From NCBI GenBank assembly GCA_024741835.1, contig JAENRP010000020.1, forward strand, positions 124,001 through 188,000: a stretch of 64,000 bases of DNA, in the 5' to 3' direction. This stretch comes from Diplocarpon mali (Eukaryota; Ascomycota; Leotiomycetes; Helotiales; Drepanopezizaceae). This document shows, in pieces, positions 21,693-33,192 of the stretch. Each line of letters begins with the position of its first letter. The first letter of the stretch is position 1. The notes beneath the pieces were generated by a model. The model was not told where the DNA came from and did not search any database. It saw only the letters and a list, made by a program, of their open reading frames with translations. The position numbers were made by a program, and so were the translations under genes.

Positions 21693-22977
21693 TTAGGCAG
21701 CAACAGCGTTTCCCTTCCTTGTCTTCTTCGAAGCCTTGGGAACATCATCCGCAAGCACATCCTTGGCCGCTTCTGCCTTTTGCTTCTTCAACCTCTCCTT
21801 TCTCGCCGCAATCTCCTTGTCCAGATTGGCATCGTTGCTCTCCAACAGCTTCTGCTTCTTTACCTTCTTTACATCCTTGCCCTTCACAGCATCCTCTGTC
21901 TCGACACCTTCAAGGGCCTTGGATTTACGCTTCTTCCCGATATTCGCCTGCGCGATCTTCTGCACCTCTTCCTCGGCCAGAACGTCCTTCTCGTCAACCC
22001 ACAGCTCGTCCGCCAACCAGATGGGCAGAGCCGCGGTTTCGGGGCCTTTGATATGCAGCGATCGGACCCCCCTCCACTTCTTTGCAACATTCTTGTCGAT
22101 CAGCGCTAAAGACACGGCTTCTATGTTTGCAGCTAGCTTCTCAGCCTCCCAATTCGCGTACCCGATTCTGATAGCCGTGTTTGTCGAAGGTGTCAGGGTG
22201 GCTATTGCGGAACTCAGAGCCTTAGTGATCTCATTCGCGATAGCCTTTGCGCTCGCTGCTCCTCGGCCCCCAGTCTTCTCACTTGGTCCTCCCTTGGCCT
22301 TCGCAATCTTCTTCCCATTCGACTTCGGCGATGGTTCCATGATGGAGACAGGAATCGGGCGCTTCGATTGAGACTTGTAGAAGGTCTTACCTAGCGATTT
22401 CGGTAGTTGCGTGACAACTCGATCATCGGCCAGGAAAATATCGTGCTCGGCGTACAGCTTGCGCTGCGCCTCGTACTGGTTCCATTTCTTCTTCAGCTTC
22501 GAGACGCCGACGACGCGGGTGATGCGCGACGCGAGCTCGGCGGGAAACTCGGGGGATGCGATGATGTCTTTGTAGGTGCGTTGCGGGTCGGCGGTTATGA
22601 GGCAAATGGTGGTTGTGGGGGAGGTGTTGAGGGCATGGGGGACAGTGATCTTGACGGGTTTGAAGCGCTTCTGGTCGATGATGTGCTTCTTGGTTGTGAG
22701 CTGTAGCCAGATTGGTGTGGCTTCTGTGCCGTCGTCGTCGTCCTCCCCTTCGTCCTTGATCAGGCTCTGCTTAGCGGATGCGGTTGCCGCTGCTTTCTCG
22801 GAGGTCTTGATGTGGTTGAGGAGGGCCTTGGAAGCCTTGAGTGTCTGTGTGCATGTGAATATGGGTGTGCAGTTCTTGTCGACTCTCTTGTAGTTTCTTT
22901 CCTACCTGTGCTGCATCAAGCTGATAAGGAGATCCGCTCTCCACCTTGGTGGTCAACGCTGTGGACGTGGCAGACAT
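21693..22977 (-). CDS. Ribosomal L1-domain ribosome biogenesis factor (Cic1/Utp30/RSL1D1 type)
   Basis: Proteins of this family bind pre-rRNA in the nucleolus and act in ribosomal subunit assembly. The gene model is complement(join(21693..22844, 22906..22977)), 407 aa, with a 61 bp intron (GTAGGA...CACAG). Exon 1 encodes 24 residues ending QLDAAQ, which joins in frame to TLKASKALLNHI. The L1 fold covers about 25-270, with the typical ICLITADPQRTYKD and AEHDIFLADDRVV segments and SLHIKGPETAALPIW near its end. The C-terminus is a Lys-rich tail typical of nucleolar proteins. It is convergent with PPT1, only 259 bp away. The family is clear; whether it is the Cic1 (60S) or Utp30 (90S) orthologue is not decided. 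Confidence 0.88.
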
Positions 22978-24185
22978 TCTGCGTTTCCCCGATCCGAATC
23001 TTCTCGATCATAAGGGGTGATAACACTCAGAGGTCGTGCAGCGTTTGAGTATCGCGGCGTGTAGTGCAACGTAAAAGGTGCTTGTTGAGAAGCCGTATAC
23101 CACCCGTGTGCGATGATATTTTTCAGACGTCGGCATTTGAAATGTCCGATCTTGCGCTAATCCTCTTTCGTCAGCTAGCTACCCATACCCCATACCCCAC
23201 TTTCCCATATGTTGCCAGCCTTGACCTGGGCATTCGAGAAGTCGGAAAGTGTCGCAGCAATGCAATATCCGGTCGACTGCTGTGACTTCCAGCTGGTTAA
23301 GGGGCTTCTCCAACAGAACCATTTCAGCAGCAGCAGCTCCACGTGATGTAGAGCGTGAATGCGGAAGAATGGAAAAGCTAATGCGTGCGTCTCTCGCCAT
23401 CACACCGCTCTCAGCCGTCCATCTTGTTTCTTCGCCGAAATGCAGGCCGGCCATCTTCCACCAGACCAGAGAGACCCGGTTTGGTGAAAATACTGATTGC
23501 TGGTGTGCTCGCAAGGGGGCCGGTGGTGGAGGCAAAGCCGAGCAGGTTACGTATTGCCCGTGCAAGATCCGATTTGTCTCATCAGCGCGTACTGGCTCGA
23601 GCAACGGACGTGTCTGTACGTACTATGTAGGCTGGTAGTTTGGACGCTCCGCTCTTCCAAGCGTGTTCTGCGCATCGACGTGATGGGAGGCTGGGACGCG
23701 CGAAATCCAGAGGAGGAAAACAGCATCGAAGAAGTGCAGTGGTAAGATGGCCTCCAGATCCTTCTCCAGATCCTTCTCGGATTTCTGAACTTCCAGGAGA
23801 TCAACAATGCCCATTGTCCTCGCAGTGAAATGCACTCTTTGCGATTCCCAATGTTCGGTCTGTAGGCGCTGCGGCCGTGCGAATGCGATATGCAAGTCAC
23901 AATCATGAATAATTAAGCGAGTCGCGACAGCCCTGCCCGCGACGGAGCTAGTCTTCGCGTTTCTTGGTTAGGAGGAACGGACCCAATCTCCTCGCGGCGA
24001 CCTCTCTCCTGACCTTGAAAACCTCGCCCTCCTCTCTCTTTTACCTTCTCCATACCATTCTTGTATCTGGTTCTGGTTCGTGAAAAAACACCCCGCCATC
24101 CATACTGCCCCCATTATCAGAGTGCTCTACAGTCGCGTCGCGTACTCGACGTCAAGAGGCCTATCGACGCGGGCAGTTCTGGTCA
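22978..24185. promoter_or_regulatory. Divergent promoter between L1-domain gene and FHA gene
   Basis: This 1.2 kb region separates two genes transcribed away from each other. C/T-rich tracts at 23990-24060 lie upstream of the FHA gene. An ACGTCA half-CRE lies at 24149. No gene is seen. Confidence 0.5.
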
Positions 24186-25790
24186 ATGTCCTTCATGATG
24201 GATTCCTCTCCAAGCAAGATAAATTCGCAGCCAAGTCTCCCCTCGAAAGCTGGTACAAAACGTCCGGCACCATCGCTACTCCCGGCCTTCGAACCCGGCT
24301 CTATGTTCTCCAGCTCGTCGCCAGGTTTCCCTCGCCCTTCCAAGAGGCAGGCCCGCTCCCCTCCCTCGAAACGCGAACATGCTTATTCCAAATATCCCAC
24401 GCCAATCCCAAGCTCAAGTACTGGTATCCTTTCCTCTTCACCTCCGCAATTCAGCTCCAGACCGAGCTTGCTACGAACCCAGTCTGTGGTCTCGGAAAGA
24501 GTTCCTCTCTCGGCCGTTCCTTCAATTACCTTGCCTGAGAACGGAGAAGTTATGCGAATGGGAAGGTCAAGCAACTCATCAGACTACCAGCTCTCTGCCA
24601 ACCGATTAATATCTCGCGTTCATGTCGAGGCTCGGTTCATCGCTGCGTCCGTTCCCCTCGAGCCGAACAAGGTGGAGATAAAGTGCAAGGGATGGAACGG
24701 TGTGAAGCTACACTGCCAAGGCCGGACTTGGGAATTGGCAAAGAACGATACCTTCACATCTGAGACCGAATTCGTCGAGATCATGCTGGATGTTCAGGAC
24801 GCTCGTGTATTGATCGCGTGGCCAGGACGGGATCGCAACACCTCGGTTGGGGCCCTTAGTGATTCGCCGTGGGATGATGAGAAATCACCGAGAGCTCGTG
24901 CTTCTGCTGTTAATGCTCGCGGGCAATCGATCGCGTCGAGTCCTCTGCGTCGTACTCAGCGTCTCGAATCTCCCGTCTCGCCAACTCCCGCGCGTCCAGC
25001 AATCTCATCCGCAACTAATCTGGCCAACCTCTTCTCGGACAGTGTAGAACCTAGCGTGGTTAGGGTGTTTGAGGACGCGCCATCTCCAGGACAACGACCA
25101 GAGATTGTGGAGGGAGAGTCTTTCGTGTCGACGCAACCTGCTACGCCGTTCCCCCTACAAGGCCAGTCGAGTGACGATCTCAGTGGCCCGGAAGACGACC
25201 CTGACGAAGAGAATGACCCCGTCGTGCACAGCTTTGGTCCCCACGGTGCCGATATTTCTGCTCGCATGGCATCTGTTACTGCTGTCGGCTCCCCAGAGAT
25301 CCCTCGTGGCCGCGGTGCCTCGTCTCCCAAAGCCCGATCCAGCTCCGCATCCACCAACGAGGCTGAAGCCCTTCCAGTTATTAACCATGTCGTGAACCAA
25401 CTCGCCTTCTCGCGGCTCTCTTCTACACCTCTCTCCGTCATCTTGAATAACCTTCCCGCCGACTTGAAAGGTGCCAGCTCCACACATCTCGAGAATCGGG
25501 GCCTGACCAAGAATGAGCTGCATAAGATGCTGAGTGCGACTGCCTGCGTCGGCGAGATCCACCGCGAAGGCAAAGATGCAGCCGGAAAGGCTCTCGAGAG
25601 CGAATATTACTACATCCCTGACGAGGATTCTGATGAGCAGAGGCGCGCAGCTGTCGTCGACGGATTGCGAAAACCCAGTCTACGCAATTGTCGGAAGCAA
25701 CACAAGGTACGCGCTTCCCATATTCTCTGATCCCCACTCTTGCTGATACTATGAAAGCAATACTACTGGAAGAAGCCGAAAACTCCATGA
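24186..25790 (+). CDS. FHA-domain protein, Tos4/Plm2-like
   Basis: Tos4-type proteins are nuclear FHA factors linked to cell-cycle transcription and the DNA-damage checkpoint. The gene model is join(24186..25706, 25758..25790), 517 aa. A 51 bp intron (GTACGC...GAAAG) leaves a last exon of only 10 codons, which changes the tail to CRKQHKQYYWKKPKTP, a family-typical ending. The FHA domain is at about 115-215, with the phosphothreonine-binding signature GRSS at 126-129 and SRVH at 143-146. Flanking regions are Ser/Pro-rich with many SP/TP sites. A conserved C-terminal block covers 375-517. A second in-frame ATG at 24195 (MMDSS) is equally usable. No MCB element (ACGCGT) is seen nearby. Confidence 0.85.
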
Positions 25791-27024
25791 TGAGCGAATG
25801 ACCAACTCGATGTATCACGCTGTTCTCCACACCACGATACCACCCAATCCCTCTTCTGTCATCGTGCCATACCATTGCATAGCGCAGCGAATGATCTTCA
25901 TATCCAGTTTTTCTTTTTGTATTGTTTTGTCTGGCCTCCTATTGTCTGGATAAAACTTGATTTCTAAGTCGCTGGAATATATCGCTTAGCTGTTATTGTT
26001 GCTGGGGTGTTGCTGGGAGGCGGCGAGATGGCGTTGACGTGTTGTTTAGTATCAGGCGATGCAAATCCAAAATCAATTCAACATATACACATTGCCGGTA
26101 TTGGTGTTATCACGAGGTGCGATCGACCCGGAAGCGAAGAATATGCGGCAAGTAAACAAGGGGACTCGCTTAATCCCTGCCCCACCAATCCATAGAACTT
26201 CTCCGCACTGCGGGATACGCTTCCCCCCACATTCTGGCAAAACCCCCTGCTCCAGGTTCCCCAATATCTTGATAGACACATTATGGAGAGAGACTGTGGA
26301 ATCGAGGCATGCATGCATACATACAATCGATTCTGGCAGGGCAAGGTACCCTAGCTAAGGGTACATGCGGTATTCGGACCCACAATCCAAAGTAAACACG
26401 TCCTCGCTTAGCCCCTGAATCCACAGGACCTCCTGCCCCGTAAGCTGCATGTGGCGTTGGAGTCGGGCCACCTCGTGTTTCTCCTCGCACACGCAGACCT
26501 GGTCTGGAATGGATTGGCAACGCCCTACGCCACCCGGAGCAGTAGCGCGGGATCTCCTGATGTTTGCGGTCACGCGACACGCGGGTTCGGGATGAGCGTT
26601 GGGTGTTGTGTCATGATTGGGATTGGGATTGAGATTGGGATTGAGATTGGGATTGAGATTGGGATCTATATGCTGGTTGGTGGGAATTGAGAAGGGGGGG
26701 TGGGTGAGTAGGTAGGCAGAGGTAGGTAGGCAGTACCCCGCGCGCCAGCAAGATTCCGTCGCGATACCGAGGGGCCAAAGTGAGCATTCTAGGTAGGGAC
26801 GTATGTTGAAAAGTTGAGAGGGGCTGGCTCACCGACTCGCTCTTTCCGGATGGGGATGGATGGAGAATGTGGCCTGACTTTCTTGGACCTGGGAATCTCA
26901 CTTGGTAAGGGTACTTGACGAACCTACCACGCTCTGAGGCTGCAACCTTGACAAAACAATACAACTCACATCTCTCAACTTCACCAGCCAGGATACCATC
27001 AATCATCAATCCCCAGGCACAACA
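25791..27024. other. Intergenic with hexamer repeat
   Basis: The region holds the FHA gene's 3' UTR and the upstream region of a small gene. Apart from the hexamer repeat near 26615 nothing is recognisable; open frames here lack protein-like features. Confidence 0.5.
26615..26662. repeat. Hexamer microsatellite, GATTGG/GATTGA x8
   Basis: Eight consecutive 6-bp units GATTGR are seen in alternating order (mostly GATTGG then GATTGA). Confidence 0.9.
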
Positions 27025-27438
27025 ATGGCAACAAAGTCCAACTCCACCCACCAGCCAGCATTCTCCGACCCCTTCACCACCGGGCCTCCCAAGGACAGCT
27101 CGACGCCCCTCCCCATCCACAGCTTCTCCCTCCCAGCCCATCCGCACTCCCCGAGCACCCCCCGAACCGCAACCTCCTCCTTGTCGGATCAGGCCTCGGC
27201 GCAGAGCGAGCGCCTCAACTCAACCACCTCGACCTCTTGTACCGACGGTCGCCGCAACTCAGCAGGCGAGAAGCTGACGAGCCCCACGGAGAACTGGAAG
27301 CCGAGTGTCGGGCGGGTGCAGAGCTGGGATCGGGAGCAGTACAAGAGGGATGCTTATGTTAGTCAGGGGGAGATGCGGGTGGAGGCCGGGGAAGGGAAGG
27401 GGTTTACTGAGAGCGGGGAGGGGACTACCAAGGTTTAG
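27025..27438 (+). CDS. Small Ser/Thr/Pro-rich protein of unknown function
   Basis: I do not recognise the family. It is a single exon of 137 aa with a good start context (ACAATGG). The first 90 residues are disordered (Ser/Thr/Pro-rich). The C-terminal third holds a more conserved-looking block, NWKPSVGRVQSWDREQYKRD, of the kind found in small conserved fungal proteins. No signal peptide or membrane segment is present. The following 200 bp are G-rich. Confidence 0.6.
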   Translation: MATKSNSTHQPAFSDPFTTGPPKDSSTPLPIHSFSLPAHPHSPSTPRTATSSLSDQASAQSERLNSTTSTSCTDGRRNSAGEKLTSPTENWKPSVGRVQSWDREQYKRDAYVSQGEMRVEAGEGKGFTESGEGTTKV

Positions 27439-28047
27439 GGGTTGGGATGGGGGGAGGGGGGGGGCATGGGTTTGGCGATGGAAGTGGGATTGGAATTGGA
27501 GAAATTGGCATTGGGACTATGATTCGAAACGCGTGGGATAACCAAAATTGTATACCATGGGGTTGGGGGTCTGGTCCTGGATCGGGACCTGGAGAGGGTT
27601 ATTGGGAGGGGGCACTTGGGCTTGCAACGAATAAGGAACATGGCCTAGTGCGCAGTCAATCAGACTGATACCGAGGATGAGCTGCTTGTTCCTGCAACGG
27701 AGTGTAAAGTGTCATCTGTGTATATCGCTTGAACCCAAAGTCTGAGGTCGTGAGGGACATTGGAGTGGTGCCACTGCTTTGCGGCGCATGGGCTCACTTC
27801 TTCAAGATGTCTCTGGCATGCAGAGGGGGCTACTTCTCCTCGTTCGAGATTTCGGGGCAAAGACGATACGTACCTTGTGTGTGTGTGTGCAGAGAGAGAG
27901 ATATCCATCGAAGGCTCTTTCTCTACGGTGTGGATTCGAGGTGGGAGAACCACGAGGCTACGCCTCCCCTTATCAATGTCTTATCGCACCCACACATCGC
28001 TCTGGATGCCGAGCACCAATTGCACGCAACACAACGCCGACGCCAAG
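27439..28047. other. G-rich spacer upstream of CTK2
   Basis: G-rich imperfect repeats (GATTGGGATTGG-like and GGGGTTGGG-like) lie at 27438-27600, then unremarkable sequence with a (TG)5-(AG)5 stretch around 27880-27900. No gene is seen. Confidence 0.5.
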
Positions 28048-29770
28048 ATGGCCTTCACCTCTTCTCCGGGGCCAAGCACAGATGAGATCAATGCGGCCCT
28101 GGAGGTCTGCGAAACCTCCCACCAGCCCCGATACAACTGCGTCCGCGTCGTCCTCCCCTCCGAGCTCTACGCCGACCACAGCTTCGGCGAATCGAGCTCT
28201 GGCTCCGGCTCTGATCCGCATCTACAACCACCGTACCAAGTGCATCACGTCGGCCCCTACTCGCATCCATCATTCCAACCACGCGCCCGCATGGCTCCAG
28301 CAATCGTCGCGCCGGCCCAGCTGGGCCCGCACCCTTCCTACATCAACGTTGCGCAGGTCTATCTGTTCCAGCAGCAGCTCCAGGGCCGGCTGGTGGCTAT
28401 CGGCGCGAACCCGACCCGCGAGGATACCTTTCGTCTGCAGGGCGTGCAGTGGATCAACGACGTGAGGACTGCGTTGCAGTTGTGAGGCTCCTGGTCCTGG
28501 CCGGAAAACGGCATGAATACTGACGGGTCCTAGGCCGGTCCGCACGTTCTGTACGGCGTCCCACTACTATCACAAGTTTCGGCTGGCGCATAAGGATAAT
28601 GAGTATCAGTACCACGATGCAGCTGCGGCGGCCTTGCTCACGGCGTGCAAGATTGAGGATACGCTGAAGAAATCCCGCGAGATTCTTTGCGCGGCGCATA
28701 ACCTTGCCAAGTCTCCTGCGGATCACCTGAATCCAGACGACAGTGTGAGTTCCTGCTCCCGCATCTCTGGCGCAGACGCTTACNNNNNNNNNNNNNNNNC
28801 CCCCCAGACATTTGAGACCCCTTCGAAAATCGTCATCGGTCTGGAACGTCTCATGCTCGAGGCGTCGGGCTTCGACTTCCGCGTTCGGTACCCCCACAAA
28901 CACATCATTAAGCTTGGAAAGGAGGCTAGGATCGAGAAGGATGTCGCGAGGGTGGCTTACAACATGATGCTGGATCTCTACCGCACATTTGCGCCTCTGA
29001 AGCAATCATGCTCGACGATGGCGTTCTCTTGCATCGAACTGGCAACCCTGCTCCTCGAGAGGCAGCAGACTGCTATCCGGGGCGAGCGATCGCCGAAATA
29101 CCGCAAATGGGGGACTACGAGAACGGAGATCATCGAGACGATTCTGGATCTGCTGGACCTCTATACCCATTTCCAGAAATCGTCAATTGTTGGGCCGGAG
29201 CACAATCGGGAGAAGTTCATCCAACTTAGCATACACATCAACAGGGAGATGGAGGAGTCGTCACTCAAGCGGTACACCGAGGATCAGGAGGCCCGCCGCG
29301 TCAGCGGCCTGCGGACAAATATCAAGACGCCCAAGACCCCGGCCACCCCGGCCAGCCCAGCGGATACCCGCATCAACGGCCTGGACGTCGCATCTCCTGC
29401 CACGCTGAGCCCCAAGTCTTCTGGGTCTGGGAAGAGGGGCATTGGGAGTCGGGGCCAGGACGGGACGGTCAGGTTTATGCTGGACTCGGACCAGGCGAAG
29501 AAGGAGAAGGGTGTTGTGGCTGATTACTTCAAGACGGAGTACGAGGAGTACGAGATCGAGGTCGAGGAGCCGATAGAGCCGATAGAGCCGGAGAGGAAGG
29601 AGAGGAAGGAGAGGCCGAGATACGAGGGTCCGCGGAACAACGGGTATGGGAGAGGCGGTGGCTACGAGAGGGGAGGAGGAGGTTACGAGAGGGGAGGAGG
29701 AGGCTACGAGAGGGGAGGAGGAGGTTACGAGAGGGGTGGGTATTACTACAACAAGAGGGCGAGGAGGTAG
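28048..29770 (+). CDS. ctk2: CTD kinase subunit beta (cyclin Ctk2) with Gly/Arg/Tyr repeat tail
   Basis: Ctk2 is the cyclin of CTDK-I, which phosphorylates Ser2 of the RNA polymerase II CTD in the nucleus. The gene model is join(28048..28481, 28534..28744, 28808..29770), 535 aa. The first intron is 52 bp (GTGAGG...CCTAG, phase 2). The second (GTGAGT...CCCAG) contains a 16-N gap at 28784-28799, which therefore does not touch coding sequence. The cyclin boxes run about 95-330, with GPHPSYINVAQVYLF, LQGVQWINDVRTALQLPVRT, LLTACKIEDTLKKSREIL and GLERLMLEASGFDFR. The C-terminus is a charged, disordered tail ending in about four GYERGGG heptads. The start at 28048 is preferred over upstream in-frame ATGs because it follows a run without family similarity. 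Confidence 0.9.
28784..28799. other. Assembly gap (16 N) inside CTK2 intron 2
   Basis: This is a run of N in the given sequence. The donor GTGAGT is at 28745 and the CAG acceptor ends at 28807, so only intron sequence is missing. Confidence 0.97.
29660..29740 (+). repeat. 21-bp coding tandem repeat (GYERGGG heptads)
   Basis: Three full 21-bp units start at 29660, 29681 and 29702, and a partial fourth at 29723. They differ mainly by GGC/GGT Gly codons and Tyr-codon context, and encode GYERGGG in the CTK2 tail. Confidence 0.9.
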
Positions 29771-30845
29771 TCGACTGGTGGACTGGTGGATGCACAGCGC
29801 GTGTAGGATCGAGAGCGTATCATACGGAGACATGCCCGGCGTCTATGGACGAGAGCACAATCCCGAGCACTACAGTAGAACGTATCATTCGAGGCCCTTG
29901 CGGCGTCCCGACACAATACGCGTGCGATTGGTACGTGTGCCGACGGCCTCTTATGTCGGATAACACGCGCCTGTTTGGTCGTCTGCATCCTCCCACGCTC
30001 ATCCTTGAGAGCATGGCCGTCTTAGCTGTGCATCCCCCGCCGCCCTCCACAGCCAAGGAGGAGGCGGGAACATCAGGATTTCAGCGGGACGAGAACCATG
30101 GCCGCTGATTCGACAGCTGCGAGTCGGTGCGATTGAAGCTTTGCGGTGCCTTGCTCGTAACTCTGCTCTGCGAATACCATGTCAACACGGCCCCTGTTCC
30201 CAGAAAAAGAATCAACCCGGGCCAGGTTTATCGTGTTTCCGATCAACGGTGTGGTGAAGTATTGCGCTGACCCCGGGTGTTACCATCGTGCGCAAGGCAG
30301 GTCGTCCTGTATAGATTTCTATCGCTCACTCACGAGCGGAAAAGCCACGACGATGACGAAAGGTGAGTTGGGAATGTGGCTTTTCAATGTCGCATCAAGG
30401 CACACGGAAAAGTGACAATGGTATTTATGCTTAACCACTTTACCTCCTCGATGCGCTTGCACGCGCGGGAGAGTCTGATCCAATCCACAAGACGCAATCA
30501 TCTCATGAGCAGCTCACCCCGACAGTCGATTGTCTAGCAAGCGCAGGTGAGTGAATCACTGTGCAGTCTCCATGGCTGATGGTCGTGATGTGATGTGGTG
30601 GTTGCTTCCAGCTAACTAAAGCGCCTGATCCGTGACGTTCACGCTTCACGGGCCTGCAAGGATCCTGCTAACCAAGCTCAAAAGCCCAGCCCATCTTTTC
30701 TTTGCGCCCATCAGCCCATCCTCAGCTCTCCAACTCACCCCCCGAACAACACCACGACGCAACTGACCACGTCTCCCCATCACCTCCAACTATCGCGAGA
30801 TTTAGCATCCATTGCCCTTGTGCTACTCTGCACTCATCATCAATA
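29771..30845. promoter_or_regulatory. Upstream region of POM33
   Basis: This is 1.1 kb between the CTK2 3' end and the POM33 start. A pyrimidine-rich tract lies at 30690-30840 directly before the ATG. No other gene is seen. Confidence 0.5.
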
Positions 30846-31971
30846 ATGGCGCCGCCACCCTCGTCCTCGCTGCCGCTGCAGCAGCGTCTCATCCAGCTAG
30901 CCCAGACCCTCCAGTGTAAGTGAACAGATTAATGGTCTTGGAAAGCTCTGGACTGCATATGCTGACACCTGCTCTCTCCAGTTGCTTGGTTCGTCGGGTA
31001 CGTCCTCTTCTTTGTCGGGCTCCCACTGCTCTGCAGCTCGGGCATACGTTACGAAAGTGGTGTGCAAGCTTCACGATCGATTCCGCAGACACATGTGCGT
31101 AAGGGGCGCGCAAGAAGCTGGCTAACGCGGTGCGAACAGACACTTGACTCTCCTCTTCACCATCGTGAGATACGCTCTGTCGTACATGACCTTCAACTAC
31201 TACTCGCGATGGGCCCGGTTCTCGTACCGCACCGCGTTTGTGTCCGCTGCTGTGACGTACGGTATCGTGGTCTACAAAGCATTCCGTGCACGCTCGAGAG
31301 CTGGCTCCAAGGCACAAGGCAGCCCTCTCTCTCTGGCCGCTGATGAGAACGTCCAGTACTTGGGTTAGTCGGCCCCACGAATCTGCTACGGAGTGGGCTT
31401 CTGCTAACGATCCCCAGCTATGGCTCTTGTGTGGCTCTTCTCCCCTCAATACCCCCTTGCGATGCTTCCATTCGGCGTCTACTCCGTCTTCCACGTCGCA
31501 ACCTACACTCGCACAAACCTGATCCCCACTCTTCAGCCTGCCCAGACTGTTGCCCCAGCTGCCGGCGCCTCCCCCTCTGCCAAGGCCACCACCAAGCCCA
31601 ACGCAACCGCCGAAGTCATTGGCAAATTCGTCAAGGAGTACTATGACACCTCCATGGGCTTGGTCGCCATTCTCGAGATCCTGCTCTGGGGCCGCCTCTT
31701 CCTCTCGGCCATCGCTTTCCAGTCGGGCTCGTGGCTCTTGATCGCCATCTACACTGCTTTCCTCCGCGCTCGCTTCGCCCAGAGCTCCTTCGTCCAGGGC
31801 CAGTTCAAGCAACTGGAGGCCAGAATCGACAGCTTGGTCGGTGCTCAGTCTACCCCCCCTGCGGCTAGACAGGCATGGGGTGCTGTGAAGTCCGGCGCCA
31901 GGACCTTCCACGACGCTACCGAACTCGGAAAGTACGTCAATGGTGCCCCAGCTGCTAAGAAGGCCTCCTAA
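30846..31971 (+). CDS. pom33: ER/nuclear-pore membrane protein Pom33 (TMEM33/Tts1 family)
   Basis: Pom33-type proteins shape ER tubules and help distribute nuclear pore complexes. The gene model is join(30846..30915, 30982..30997, 31140..31363, 31418..31971), 287 aa. The second exon is only 16 nt, encoding the AWFVG part, and all phases agree. The protein has the family N-terminus (LQQRLIQLAQTLQFAWFVGH), several hydrophobic segments (LTLLFTIVRYALSYM, MALVWLFSP, MGLVAILEILLWGRLFLSAI, SWLLIAIYTAFL) and an amphipathic C-terminal helix region. The introns have GTAAGT, GTACGT and GTTAGT donors; the last has a GCTAAC branch site. The first ATG has weak context (AATAATGG) but is the only one fitting the family N-terminus. 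Confidence 0.9.
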
Positions 31972-32633
31972 ACGGGCGTCATGAATTACACCCGAGAGCT
32001 GGGCATCGCAGGACACTGGGGTTTGCCTGTGTTTGGTGATTGAAGCACATGCAGATCGCGGCTGTGGGTTGAAGAGAACAGATGCTCGGGAACGAAGTAG
32101 GGATTGATAATGGGCACACGGGAAGTAAGAATGCGTCACGGTGACTCTGTGGTTCCCGCTCCCGACGAGCTTATAATGTGTGGTAGTGGGTTCCGGTGAG
32201 AGCGTGGTGAGATGGGAGGGGAGGACTGCGGATGTATCCGTAGTTGTTATTCTGGCAGCTTTCCTTCTGCTTTCTTGACCAGTGCCTCTTCTGCGTGGTT
32301 ATTGTTAGGTGGTGCACAAAAGAACATGGGCTTTGAATCAATGATTGAGACTGATCGTGTATTAGTGATGTGGTACATGGAAAGACAATTCAGCAGTCCT
32401 TGCTTCCAGACTATGGACTGACCTATTTGGCTCACCCTTCTTGTTTATCAAGCCCCTTGCTTGATACCCGAGCTACGCATGTCGAGCGAGACGGGTTCTT
32501 TCCCCCTCTGCTTCTGTGCTGTTCACTATCCTTGAGCCTCCATCTTCCTTTCCTCCCAATCCCGCACCTGCGATGGGAAAGGCTATTGACTAGGCCGCCG
32601 CTCGTCTACCTGCCAGCCCCTCGTCGCATCTTC

Positions 32634-32683
<50 letters not shown>

Positions 32684-33192
32684 CAGAAATGAATAGGCCT
32701 GGATCGGCATGAAATGCGTCGTGAAAATGTAAGCGGCCCCGAGCGGTGGACCGGTTGCCCACCAGTGATTGTTCGGGCCATCACCCCAAGTATGTGCTCG
32801 TGTACGTGTCCCGCTCTCGCCTGCGCTCGCCCCATCTTTGCTCTGCTGAGGGCCACTGCTCTCGGAAACCGACTCGCATTTTCGTCGGATGTTTGGCAGT
32901 GTCTGGTGAGTGGAATTCTTGACCTGGGGGTTTTTTTTCTTCTTCTTCTTCTCCTCTCCCCTTGGCGAGTAGAGTGCTGTGTGCGGGATGCGGGATGGTT
33001 TTCTACTTGGTGGTCTGGTCGGAGGGTCAGGAGGGGAGGGAAGAGAGGAGAGGAGATGGGAGGCGTTACGAGGGGCTGGGGCGTGTTTCGTTCCTCTGTC
33101 CCTCTCTTTTTTTTCTCCTTTGCTGATTTGCTATCCTGGTGGGGAGTCGAGAGGGGAGGGGGTTGAGTCTGGGTCTGGGGCTGGGGCTGGGT
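31972..33192. other. Intergenic with TC microsatellite
   Basis: This holds the POM33 3' UTR and sequence of unknown role. Purine-rich repeats lie at 32925-33200. No gene is seen. Confidence 0.5.
32637..32680. repeat. (TC)22 dinucleotide microsatellite
   Basis: 22 perfect TC units are seen. Confidence 0.97.
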
